Origin: Butyriboletus loyo
Lineage: Eukaryota > Basidiomycota > Agaricomycetes > Boletales > Boletaceae
DNA: 64,000 bases
Assembly: GCA_038093515.1 (NCBI GenBank)
Contig: JBBPSI010000001.1
Location: 310,001-374,000, forward strand
Reading direction: 5' to 3'
Below are positions 46,422 to 56,724 of the stretch, one piece after another; the stretch's first letter is position 1; each line of letters opens with the position of its first letter. Under the pieces are notes generated by a model. It was not told where the DNA came from. It did no database searches and saw only the letters and a list, made by a program, of their open reading frames with translations. The position numbers and the translations under genes were made by a program.

Positions 46422-47247
46422 TACAAGTTGGGTACGGAACTCTTGATGGAGCAGGGTTGCGGAGATGTTGAAATCGTATTGTGACTGAGTGGCACATTTA
46501 GAACAAAACGCTTTGAAAGTGGGCCAAGTCAAAGGTCTTTATTCACCAACCACCAAACTGTAGTGGACAAAGCGTATATAAAGTGACAAGGAATGGATGG
46601 AAAGACAAAGACACTCCCGCAGTACAGTGCCTGGCCATTGGGATCAACCCTCCTTTGCGAACACATAGTCACCCGTGTACATTAACGATGGCGACTTACC
46701 ACTCTGCCGATGCGCGGACGGCACTCATGGCAACTTACATTGCACGGTACGCGAACCCGCGGGCGGGAATACGGTTTACGTCACCGGCGGTATGCTCGCC
46801 CGGATCGAGGGAGTGGGATGGTGACAAGGAGAAAGAGGGATCAAAAGATCGAATTGGAGGCTGCTTCGAGGCGCGAGGGAGAACGATATACAACGCGGAT
46901 AAGACGACGTGTAGGTGGAGAGGAAAGGAGAAGTGCGGTGCGTTGAGAGAGCTGGAGCGGATCGATGGGGAGGAGGAGCGACGAAAGCAACGTGGAGAGC
47001 AGTTCTTGATGGCGGCGAGGGGGGACTTTGATGAGCGGACGGAGGGAGGGTCGGGAAAGGACACGGACGCGGATGTGGCGACGGCGGAGGAAATGTTTGC
47101 ATTGTATATCCATATTTAAAAATATTTATTACGAACGCCACCGAAAGCAAATAAAGGGCAACAGAAGGAAGAGCGCGAGTTGGTTCCTCTCCCCAGCCCA
47201 AAAGGAAAAAAAAACTCGTCGTCGCCTTTCTCTTCAACGTCGCTCAG
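46422..47247. other. Intergenic with a purine-biased ORF, nitrilase to septin
   Basis: 826 bp. A plus-strand ORF at 46688-47119 (143 codons, MATYHSADARTALMATYIAR, then Lys/Glu/Ar-rich: RKQRGEQFL, DADVATAEEMFALY) ends 128 bp before the septin start. It is rich in G and A on this strand, recognised by no family, and could be a small real gene or a by-product of strand bias. The last 130 bp must contain the septin promoter or leader. Confidence 0.35.
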
Positions 47248-48924
47248 ATGGCTACCTCGTACGTCTCCTCTCGCGTCGACTCGTTCTCTCCTTCCTCCAA
47301 CGGTTACCCAAGTGGAAACAGTCCCGCCCTTCAACAGAACTCTCCCGGCATATCTCCAACCATTCGCAAGAAGCTCATGGGCTATGTCGGTTTCGCAAAT
47401 CTCCCAAACCAGGTCCACAGAAAGAGCGTTCGCAAGGGTTTCCAGTTCACCGCCATGGTCGTCGGTCTGTTTATCCCCTTGCTCTACTTCCGTATTTTTA
47501 CTCATTCCTCCAAGGCGAATCCGGCCTCGGAAAGTCCACACTCATCAACACTCTCTTTAACACGCCCCTTTACCCTCCCAAGCAACCGCTCCCTCCCTCC
47601 GCCGACCGCCCAAAGACAGTCGCCATCGAGAGCATCGGTGCAGGTACGTCCGCATCCGCATCCTTCTTTTTTTCGTATTCTACCACATTCCATCAGATAT
47701 CGAGGAGAATGGTGTCCGTTTGCATCTAACCGTCGTCGATACCCCCGGTTTTGGCGACTTTGTCAACAACGACGACAGGTGCGAAAAAATTTCGGTCAAA
47801 GAACGCCCTTGTTGACACGTAATTTCAGCTGGAGGCCTATTCTGGACAACATTGAGTCGCGTTTTGACTCCTACTTGGAGCAAGAGAACCGCGTGAATCG
47901 TCTAAAAATTGTAGACAACCGTGTTCACGCCTGCCTCTACTTTATCCAGCCCACTGGTCACTCGTACGTGCTTTCCGCCTTGTCTTTCCCTCTCCTCACA
48001 TGTCTTGTAGTCTCAAGCAAATTGACATTGAATTCATGCGTCGACTACACACTCGCGTCAACCTCATTCCCGTCATTGCCAAGGCTGACACGTTGACTGA
48101 CGAAGAGATTGCTGACTTCAAGGCCCGTGTACGACCAACTCTATGTTCTTCTCGAGCGCGCTCTGATCACCCTGTTCTAGATTCTTGCCGACATCGCTCA
48201 CCACAAGATTCAAATTTTCCAGGCACCTACCTATGAAAATGAAGACGAGGAAACTCTGGCTGAAGCAGAGGAAATTGCCAGCAAGATCCCTTTCGCGATA
48301 GTCGGTTCAGATCATGTCGTGCAGACACCCGACGGCCGTCAAGTCCGTGGTCGCGCATACCCATGGGGAGTTATCGAAGTAGACAACGAAGAGCATTGTG
48401 ACTTTGTCAAGCTCCGCCAGATGCTTGTCCGCACATATATGGAGGAGCTAAGGGAATACACGAATGACGTTCTTTACGAAAACTGGAGAACCGAGAAGCT
48501 GCTCAGCATGGGTGTTGCCCAGGACTCGAGTGTGTTCCGGGAGGTCAAGTGAGTATCTAGTCTCGCGACTCACTGAGCGGTCCCTGACTGCTGTTCAGCC
48601 CCTCGGCCAAGATGCAGGAAGAACGCATTCTGCACGAGGCGAAGCTCTCCAAGATGGAGGCAGAGATGAAGATGGTCTTCCAGCAAAAGGTTCAAGAAAA
48701 GGAATCAAAGTTGAAGCAATCCGAGGAGGAGCTTTATGCTCGGCACAAGGAGATGAAAGATGCCCTCGACAAGCAACGTACCGACTTGGAAGACAAGAAG
48801 CGGAGGATCGAGAGCGGCCGGCCACTTACACCGGAAAAGAATGCGGTTAGTGCATGTGCTCTGCGTTTATATCTGGTGATTTACTGTTTGTGTCCAGACC
48901 AAAAACCGTCGCTTCCTCCGGTAG
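47248..48924 (+). CDS. cdc3: Septin, Cdc3/AspB type
   Basis: Filament-forming GTPase of the septin ring. Exons: 47248-47464, 47515-47643, 47697-47778, 47829-47963, 48011-48128, 48181-48548, 48599-48845 and 48898-48924 (440 aa). N-terminal Ser-rich leader, polybasic segment ([20 protein letters not shown]), G1 P-loop [10 protein letters not shown]3 DTPGFGD, G4 AKAD, septin unique element ([40 protein letters not shown]) and a C-terminal coiled coil ([20 protein letters not shown], then [13 protein letters not shown]). The coiled coil and [12 protein letters not shown] place it with Cdc3. The last exon codes only eight residues (TKNRRFLR). Confidence 0.9.
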
Positions 48925-49389
48925 AGAACCGATCATGTGTGGGTCTAGTTTGTTGCCTTGTTACTATACGTTGGTGGTCGTGCGTTTTACTATCTTTACC
49001 TTGGCCCGTTCCGCTTCTAGTTTGCCGTTTAGTTCACTTGCTAGCGTACATTGTCATCTTTGCTTCCCGCTCATTACACTGCCCTTTGGAACATTCCACG
49101 CTCGTTTGAACTGACACTGGGGCTTGGCTACCATCTCTCTCTTCTAGTATGATACTCTCGCTGTCCTTGATGGAGAATCGCAGGATGCTTGAGGACGATT
49201 TGGATTGTGTTCTCGTCTTCGATTGTTTTCTTCTTTTGATTGGTTACGCTTTTGAATTCTGCAGGCGACACGCAATATACCCAGTGCAGTGTTGCCACTA
49301 TGTCAACAACGATAAACACTGATAATGATGCTATCATATGCGGGTGGCAGCGAGTTCGACGACGACGACGACGACGACCTCCACCAGAG
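48925..49389. other. Intergenic, septin to MTR10
   Basis: 465 bp, same-strand neighbours. CT-rich in parts. It contains the septin 3' region and the MTR10 promoter, ending in a CGA repeat. No gene is seen. Confidence 0.5.
49357..49378. repeat. CGA trinucleotide microsatellite upstream of MTR10
   Basis: Seven CGA units from 49357, about 12 bp before the MTR10 ATG at 49390. If transcribed it is in the leader. Confidence 0.85.
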
Positions 49390-52300
49390 ATGGACAACGT
49401 TCAGCCGTTGTTGTCCGCACTCGACGTCTTCACGCGCGCACCAGACAAGACTTCCTTGGAGAACGCGAACTCGTGGCTCCAGGAGTTCCAACATTCTGTA
49501 AATCCACTTTCGCCCTTGGCCCACTCCTCCGACCCGCACATCTGACCTCGCCCTCTCCGCCTTTGTCCTAGCGCGACGCCTGGTCGACTTGCAACCTCCT
49601 TCTCCTCTCTCCAGACGCACCCCCCGCCGCAAGGCTCTTCGCCACCCAAACCTTCAGATCAAAGGTATGTGCCACCCTGCATCTGCCTCTCCGCTCTCAC
49701 TCGCCTACTCCAGGTCACTTACGATCTCCATCAAGTCGATCCAGAAAATCTCCTGCCGTTGCGAGATACTCTGATCAGTGCTCTCGAGAGATATCACACC
49801 GGACCCCGCACCGTAATCACCCAGCTCTGTCTAGCAGTATCAGGCCTAGCCCTACAACTCCCTGAGTGGGACAATGCGATACAGACCATGATCGAGTCAT
49901 TTGGTACCAACCCTGCAACTGTTCCCGTGCTTCTGCAGTTCTTGACAGTTCTCCCCGAAGAATTGGCCTCCAACACAAGGATCCCAGTCACGGTGGGTCA
50001 GCCATGGACCGCACGAATTTCAGACTGACGCTGAAATTCAAGGACGAGGAATATCAAGTCAGGTCTGCTAAACTTCTTACTGCAAATGCCAACCAGGTGT
50101 TGGATATTCTTTCGATGTATATACAAGCATCAGGTATGTCACCTTTTTAGGAATTTTCTCATCCCCTCGACAATGACCTTTTATCAGGCGTAACGACAAC
50201 TGTGCAAAATCAAGTATTTGGGTGTCTCCGCTCTTGGCTCATCGCCGGTGAGGTCGACACGTCGATTTTCGCCAAATCGCCTCTCTTCGGCTTTGTTTTC
50301 GAAGCTCTGGCTTCCGACGAGCTGTTTGATTCCGCCGTGGACGTTCTCTGTGAATTGATTCATGAAACGCAAGAAATCGACGACAATATGTTCGTCATAG
50401 AACTCATTGTGCCGCGTGTCATCGATTTGAAGGCTCAACTCGAGGAAAGAAAGGAAGATCCCGAAAGAATTAGGGGCTTGGCTAAGGTCTTCGCAGAAGC
50501 CGGGGAGACCTATCGTCTTCTTATTTTTCGCCATACAGAGACATTCTTTCCAATCGTCGAAGCCATTGGTCTTTGCTCTGCATATCCAGACCTCGATATC
50601 GTACCAATTACCTTCCCCTTTTGGATGCGCCTTGCTCAGACTATTGGAAAAAAGCCATCCGTGGAGCCGTTGTTCATCGAAGCCTACAAGGCGCTTATGG
50701 GGGTTATCATCCGACATTTACACTTCCCTCCTGATACTACCACCTTGGCTTCTCAAGAAGCTGACAATTTCCGCTCTTTCAGACATGTCATGGGGGATAC
50801 CCTGAAGGACTGTTGTCTTGTCTTGGGTGCGGATACGTGTCTGCTGTCGGCCTACAATCTCATCACCTTGGCACTCTCTCTCGGTCCTCAGTCAAGTTCA
50901 TGGCAGGAAATTGAAGCGCCATTATTTGCTATGCGATCCATGGGTGCTGAAGTCGACGTTGCTGATGACAATGCAGTTCCGAAGATCATGGATCTTATCC
51001 CATCTCTTCCAAGTCATCCTAGGATTCGCTACGCTGCGCTGCTCATTATCTCGCGCTACACGGAATGGGTTAATCGTCACCCGGACTACATCTCTTTCCA
51101 GCTGCAGTACATCTCCGCAGGATTTGAAGACCCTGACAACGAAGTGAGCGCAGCCGCCGGCCAGGCACTCAAATATCTCTGCCAAGACTGTAAACAGGTA
51201 ACGTCTCTAAATATGTATTCTAGACAACTTTCCAACGTCGGCATAGCATCTCATAGACTTCCTTCCCACTCTTCACACCTTCCTCAAAACAACCGGATCC
51301 AAATTAGTTCAAGATGATCGGCGCCAGGTCTACGAAGCTATCGCATTTGTCATTTCTGCAATGCCGATGGAGAAAGCGGCAGAATCCCTTCGCTCTTTTT
51401 CATTCGACATTCTGTCCCAGATTCATTCTGTCACAGGAAAGACTACACCCATCACGAAACAAGAATTAAAGGAGATAGGCTGTAAGCCAGCGACGTATTC
51501 CATGGGTTTATCACTTACGAGTCTTATGCAGACGGCTTGGAAAATTTGGAAGCGATGTTACATGTAATCGGCCCATTCGGTGATCAGCTGCCTGCAGCCT
51601 GTCAGAACAGTTGCCAGGAAGTCTGGTCTATCTTTGACAGGTTCATCTCAAAGTACGCCTTTGACTACGACACTGCCGAACGAACCACACGGGTTGTCCG
51701 ACACGGTGTCACACTGTTTGGCCAGTCGACTCTCCAAGTCGCACCTGTCGTCCTGTCGTGCATGGCTACGTCATTCGAGGCTACCGGTTTCTCAGCGTTC
51801 CTGTGGATCGCAGGCAAACTTGTGGGGAAGTTCGGTCGAGAATCTGACTCGACCCTACGAACTACATTCCTGGCGTTGTTTGAGCGATCAACAAACAAAA
51901 TTGTCAGTCTCTTATTGTCCAAGGCCCCAAGAGACGTTCCGGATGGTAAGAGAATCCATCCATCCATACGCTCGCGTGAAACCTAACGTTATGTGATAGT
52001 TTTGGAGGACTACGTTCAACTGCTTCTGCAGTTGCTGGAAATGACCCCGGATGTCTTTTTCCAGTCAATCGCATTCCCGCTGGCGTTCCGAGCTTCCATG
52101 GCGGCTCTCACACTCATTCACTCGGACCTTGTTTTCGCAGCACTGGATTTATTCCGCGATATTTTAACTCATGATAGTCTTTTCCCGTCCTCGTCACAAC
52201 CGGCGAAATTCGCTGTGTATGCGACCGCCATCAAGACGGTTATGGAGAAGGAAGGATTTGAATTTGTTGGCTATATACTGAGTGGCCTCGTCGGAGACTT

Positions 52301-52621
52301 CCCTGAAGATTCTACTTCCGCGGTCGTCTCTATCTTCCGTTCCATCGCTATCCTATTTTCTTCGCAGTTGTTGACGTGGCTACCGGCGGTGTTACAACAA
52401 CTCCCCACATCCGCCGCGCCAAATGAGGCCAAGGAACAGTTCATGATAGACGTGACCAAGTGAGTGCTCGCGCTTTTGGCTGTGTTTCAAGGTTGAATTC
52501 AAACACCCTCAGTGCCGTCAATACTGGACAGTACGACAAGGTGAAGTATAGTATTCTTGGTCTCCACCGAGCTTCCCGAAAGGCTCGGGACCGTCGGCGG
52601 TTTGGCCCGCTGGAACAGTGA
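49390..52621 (+). CDS. mtr10: Karyopherin-beta Mtr10 / transportin-3
   Basis: Nuclear import receptor for SR-type mRNA-binding proteins, also linked to tRNA traffic. Nine exons: 49390-49497, 49572-49664, 49714-49992, 50043-50133, 50188-51197, 51247-51481, 51532-51945, 52000-52459 and 52513-52621 (932 aa; yeast Mtr10 is 972). The importin-beta N-terminal domain: LLSALDVFTRAPDKTSLENA, WLQEFQHSRDAWSTCNLLL, LFATQTFRSKVTYDL. HEAT repeats follow to the end, for example SPLFGFVFEALASDELFDSA, SSWQEIEAPLFAMRSMGAEV, RYAALLIISRYTEWVNRHPD, HLIDFLPTLHTFLKTTGSKL and YEAIAFVISAMPMEKAAESL. The C-terminal tail RKARDRRRFGPLEQ is typical of fungal members. Confidence 0.93.
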
Positions 52622-52844
52622 TCGGTGAGGCCGATTGTAACACGGTCGTGGTTGTATGAGCATGTAGTACTGAGAGTGGTGGTCGAAAATGTTTATTGTT
52701 TCTCTATGCGCTGCGAACGTGCCCAGGGAGAGTGAAGCCTTGCGGTAGCCCAGCAGGCAAACAGGCCCAAACTGGCACCGGCGGGCGGGGATGCTCACAT
52801 AAATCGCATATCCCGTGTTCTCTCAACTCTACCTTTGCTTCACC
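52622..52844. other. Short intergenic region, MTR10 to LSC1
   Basis: 223 bp between same-strand genes. No element is recognised. Confidence 0.4.
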
Positions 52845-54266
52845 ATGTTTCGTCGCGCTGGTCAGTCTCTCGTCGCGAGCGGTATGCAGCCAGCTACTTG
52901 GTTCAATTTTCTGGGCTCATGTCCTGCTTGTCCAGCTGGTTGTCGGTCGTTTTCCTACTCGGCAGCTCGAAAAAGCTACGCCGATTCCATCCAGAACTTG
53001 CTCATCCACAAAGATACCAAAGTCCTCTGCCAGGGTTTCACCGGAAAGACGGTGAGCAGAACCCACTCGTACGCGGCACACGGATGGAAAAAAGGCGTTT
53101 AAAATTGGCTATAGGGTACTTTTCATGTGAGAGAAGCTTTGGCCTATGGTACCAATATGGTTGGTGGTGTGTCCCCCAACAAAGCGGGTCAGACACATCT
53201 CGGGCTGCCAGTATTCGGCTCAGTCCGCGAGGTACGACGGCGGTCTTTGATGCAATCTGAGCTTTCAGCCTGAGCCTACCGTAGGCTGTCAGGGAAACAA
53301 ACCCGGACGCCACCGTCCTCTACGTCCCACCGCCCACCGCTGCCGATGCCATTCTCGAGGCCATCGAGAACGAAATTGGTCTGATTGTCTGCATAACTGA
53401 GGGCATACCTCAACAAGACGAGATCAAGGTATGAACAGTCTTAGCGGATGGTGTTGCTCTTCTGATCGTTTGCTGGCGTAGGTCATGAACGCGCTCAAGG
53501 GCCAGTCGAAATCGCGTCTCGTTGGCCCTAATTGCCCGGGAATCATCAACCCACTCGGCTGCAAGATGGGTATTCAACCCGGACACATCCACAAAGCGGG
53601 GAAAATCGGTACGTCCTTGACACGTCATGGCGTTGACAGTGTTGATATATCAACGCAGGAATCGTGTCTCGGTCTGGCACATTGACGTACGAGGCCGTCG
53701 CTCAGACGACCGGTGTGGGGCTCGGGCAATCGCTGTGCGTTGGAATTGGTGGCGATCCATTCCCTGGGACGCAACATGTCGATGTCATCAAGGTCTTCCT
53801 TGAGGATGAGGCCACAGAAGGTAGATCATTCTCTTTCCCTGATGAGAGCAGTGGTACTCATGTGAGCAGGCATTGTTATCATCGGAGAGATTGGGGGGTC
53901 GATGGAAGAGGAGGCTGCAGAGTACTTGGAAAAGTTCAACAAGACACGGAAGAATCCCAAGCCTGTTGTTGGCTTCATTGCAGGTCGTACTGCACCACCG
54001 GGGCGCCGTATGGGTCATGCTGGTGCCATCATCTCTGGTGGCAAAGGTAAGTCATACAGTCCACGGAGTCGAATGCATCCTGAAATTACTCGGACAAGGT
54101 GCTGCATCGGACAAGGTTGCGGCGCTGGAGAAGGCTGGAGTGATTGTCACTGACAGTCCAGCGAAGATTGGTGTATCCATGCTCGAGGTGAGTCTTGCGC
54201 GTTCGCTGGCTGGTGTCGACTTGCTGACGAGCTGTGCAGGCGATGAAGACGGCAGGGCTCGCTTAG
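52845..54266 (+). CDS. lsc1: Succinate-CoA ligase alpha subunit, mitochondrial
   Basis: TCA-cycle enzyme, substrate-level phosphorylation, with the beta subunit encoded elsewhere. Exons: 52845-53051, 53115-53231, 53285-53428, 53482-53608, 53659-53820, 53870-54046, 54099-54187 and 54240-54266 (349 aa as drawn). Motifs: [16 protein letters not shown], the CoA-binding core [61 protein letters not shown] and [10 protein letters not shown]; the phosphohistidine is in [25 protein letters not shown] stretch inside exon 1 (52882-52965, 84 nt, no stops) may be a true intron; splicing it gives [12 protein letters not shown] and 321 aa, closer to yeast Lsc1. The presequence therefore has two possible forms. 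Confidence 0.93.
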
Positions 54267-54318
54267 ATACCATTACTTTATGTCGGTCGCTTATATAATT
54301 GGACTCGTCTTTGATCTC

Positions 54319-55194
54319 ATGGAATACGCGCCATCACCAGCGCTCTTTGAGGCGGCAACTTACTTGTCGTCTGCCCCGTCGCTAGCAAAGGTGTCGAATA
54401 CCACAAGGCTTGAGGTCGAGCAGGTTCGTTATCTGGGTGATTATAAACTCCTGACGGCCTGGGTGGACAGCTGTACGGATTATACAAACACCTTACCGTC
54501 GCATCGGCGCCCCAGAATCGGCGTCCGTCGCTGTTCGATTTGACCGGCCGCGCAAAGTGGGACGCATGGAATGATACTGCAAACGTGTACGCAGGCCACG
54601 GATCAGATGCCGAGAAAAGATATCTCGACGTTGCTCGCGAGCTCGGATGGGCACCAGGGGTCGGAGTGGTGAGCGACCCTCAGGGAAAAGAAGTATGGGA
54701 CGAGGACTTGGGGGTGAATATATCGCTCTTGCCCACGGAAAGCAGAGGGGGCATGGGTGTATCCGTCAGCGCCATGGCTGCCTCTGAAGACGGAGGCGAT
54801 GCTACGGGAGGCCAAGTGTTGCATACCTTGGCCATCCAAGGGGACGCGAACAAGATCACTCGATTTCTCGTCGAGAACTCTTCGGTGGATGTCAACGAAC
54901 GCGATGAATATGTACAGTTAACCCTTCCTTGACGATCCCCCGGCGATGACAATCCTTTGCAGGGCTATACAGCGCTACATCTAGCGTGTGATAGAGGCAG
55001 CCTACCAGTAGTCAAAGAACTAATCAAGCATGGCGCAGACGCGACGATCAAGGTCTGTCTCGATGTACACAGACACTAACGCAGAGCTGCGCCGACCTCT
55101 TTTCCAGGATCCTGACGACCTGACGGGAATAGAACTGGCACAAATCGCCGGGCATGATAGGATCTGTGCCTTTCTGCAAATGGAACTACATTAA
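54319..55194 (+). CDS. Acyl-CoA-binding domain plus ankyrin protein (ACBD6-like)
   Basis: Four exons: 54319-54414, 54471-54911, 54963-55052 and 55108-55194 (237 aa). The ACB domain at residues about 5-95 has FEAATYLSSAPSLAKVSNTT, then RLELYGLYKHLTVA across intron 1, and GRAKWDAWN, the acyl-CoA-pocket motif. Two C-terminal ankyrin repeats read VLHTLAIQGDANKITRFLVE and GYTALHLACDRGSLPVVKEL, then DLTGIELAQIAGHDRICAFL. The architecture is that of human ACBD6, which binds long-chain acyl-CoA and supports lipid acylation. The start lies only 52 bp after the LSC1 stop on the same strand, so shared transcription is possible. Confidence 0.92.
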
Positions 55195-55264
55195 TCGTGC
55201 GTACGTCAAGGGGAGAGCCCGTGGAACAAGCTTTTACGATGAGCAGTGAACGGAGATATGTGTA

Positions 55265-55279
55265 GTGTGTGTGTGTGTG
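55265..55279. repeat. GT dinucleotide tract
   Basis: Alternating G and T for 15 nt between the convergent ends of the ACBD6-like gene and the bS16m gene. Confidence 0.8.
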
Positions 55280-55360
55280 GGAGGGGGGTCTGTAGTGTGC
55301 CAAGTCTACAATGGATGGATTGGAACAAATGAGATGCTTGCTGTCCGTAAGGCTCGCGGT

Positions 55361-55787
55361 TCACAACGCAGTCGATGGTGGTGGCGAGACGGAATGAACG
55401 ACGGTGCCCGATACAGCCGTGGCATCAGAAGATGCAGACGTCCGTGGTCCAAGCGCTTTGGGATGATATTTTGAGCCCGGTGGTATGATGCCTCCCTACG
55501 AGCCCAGAGTCTTAGCGAACGCACGTCTCAAGCTAGAGCCCACTCACCCATTCCAGTAGTCGCACTGCGGATTTACTAGGTGTCGCCCCAACTCCTAGCC
55601 AATAACTTATCCTGTCTACGCTCCACTGGACCGTCTTGTGTGTCGCTCCTGGTTCGAGAGCGGGGTTGTATATACCCAGAAGCTCTGCTGGTTTGGCGTC
55701 ACGACGTTTTCGCTGGTCTATGGCGACCAAGTGGAATATCCTGTTGTGCTTGCGGCCATGCATGGCCATTCGAATGCGAATGGGCAT
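55361..55787 (-). CDS. Mitochondrial ribosomal protein bS16m
   Basis: Two exons: 55787-55548 and 55495-55361 (124 aa). The S16 fold starts at the first Met: MPIRIRMAMHGRKHNRIFHL, then AKPAELLGIYNPAL, VQWSVDRISYWLGVGATPS and KSAVRLLEW; after the intron GGIIPPGSKYHPKA completes the conserved part. The remaining tail is Ser/Thr/Pro-rich and not conserved. As in other fungal bS16m proteins, no separate cleavable presequence is visible. It follows LSM5 on the same strand by 92 bp. Confidence 0.92.
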
Positions 55788-55879
55788 CTTGGGCAGGTAG
55801 TCGAGGTCAAAGTAATAAAATTCGGGCGAACGTTATGCTGTATGTCACTATTTGGCAAAAACCCAGCGCTATCGACAGA

Positions 55880-56376
55880 CTAGTCATCACAAGTCATCCT
55901 CGAATCCGGACCAGCGCTACCTGGTATCAGCTAGATACTCGTTCGGTCAAACATCCAGTCAAAGCGGGCGTCAATGCGTGGCACCCACCATACAAATATT
56001 GTTACCGTTGAGGAGCGTCTGAGCAAGCTTTGTCTTCTTCTGGCCCTCCGGTGTAATCTCGCTAAACGAATCCAAATCAACAGGTCATTCTTGCCAGCAT
56101 ACAGGATCGCGCGCACTATTCCGTTACATCTTCCAGCACCATGTCTAGGATTGACCCAAGCGTTTGACAAGTTTGACGATGCCAGCCAAATCAACTCACT
56201 GACGAAATCATCGAAACCCAGGAGCCTCCCAGTGAACTCCCGGTCACTTTTCATGATCACCCAGATCCGTGATCCAATGCATCTGTCAATAAGCTCTGTC
56301 GAGAGAGTCCATCATTTTCGCGCGATGCTCGTTTTCGACGAACAGACTTGCCCAGAGGAAGGATTTGAGATGCCAT
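55880..56376 (-). CDS. lsm5: U6 snRNA-associated Sm-like protein LSm5
   Basis: Subunit of the LSm2-8 ring (U6 snRNA) and the LSm1-7 ring (mRNA decay). Five small exons: 56376-56352, 56295-56200, 56144-56117, 56061-55989 and 55930-55880 (90 aa, the normal size). Sm1: [20 protein letters not shown], then [20 protein letters not shown] across intron 2. Sm2: [14 protein letters not shown] across intron 4. The first intron (56351-56296) starts GCAAGT; joining CTG-G to AG-CTT gives ILPLELIDRC exactly as in the family. No exon is over 100 nt, so simple ORF scanning misses the gene. Confidence 0.93.
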
Positions 56377-56724
56377 GAGGGATGCTCGCCAGTTGTGGTT
56401 GTGGTCGTAGTAGAGGATGAAATCGATACAGCGGTTGTGTACTGCTCTAATAATTTCAAGTGCGCCGCTACACACAATTATCGCCTCCGCTATGATAACA
56501 TTCCAATCATCCACGGTTACCTAGCGTCCGTTAGACGCTTGTTTACATCCAGCGGCTGCCTACGATGCTCAACATGAAGCAAAAAAAAAAGGATCGTGTG
56601 AAAAAAAAAGGACTATCTGTACAGCCCCGACGAGGACGTTACATGGCATTCGTGAAATGGGTAAAGAAAAGGACATTGACATTGGCACGGATGCATTCGT
56701 CACCATAGATCCAGCAGCAACTGG
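56377..56724. other. Intergenic with two A tracts, upstream of LSM5
   Basis: 348 bp between the importin-alpha stop and the LSM5 start (both minus strand). It has A10 at 56581-56590 and A9 at 56601-56609. These may shape nucleosome-free DNA at the LSM5 promoter; no other element is seen. Confidence 0.5.

Noticed and set aside
46735..47237. Pro/Ser-rich minus-strand ORFs upstream of the septin
   Set aside because: Low-complexity antisense reading of a purine-rich leader; no splice or domain support.
47028..47729. 233-codon plus-strand ORF overlapping the septin
   Set aside because: Only the GESGLGKST part is real septin exon 2; the rest is leader, exon 1 in the wrong frame and intron.
49303..49632. 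Minus-strand ORF over the CGA repeat
   Set aside because: Translation of the CGA microsatellite and antisense MTR10; no gene.
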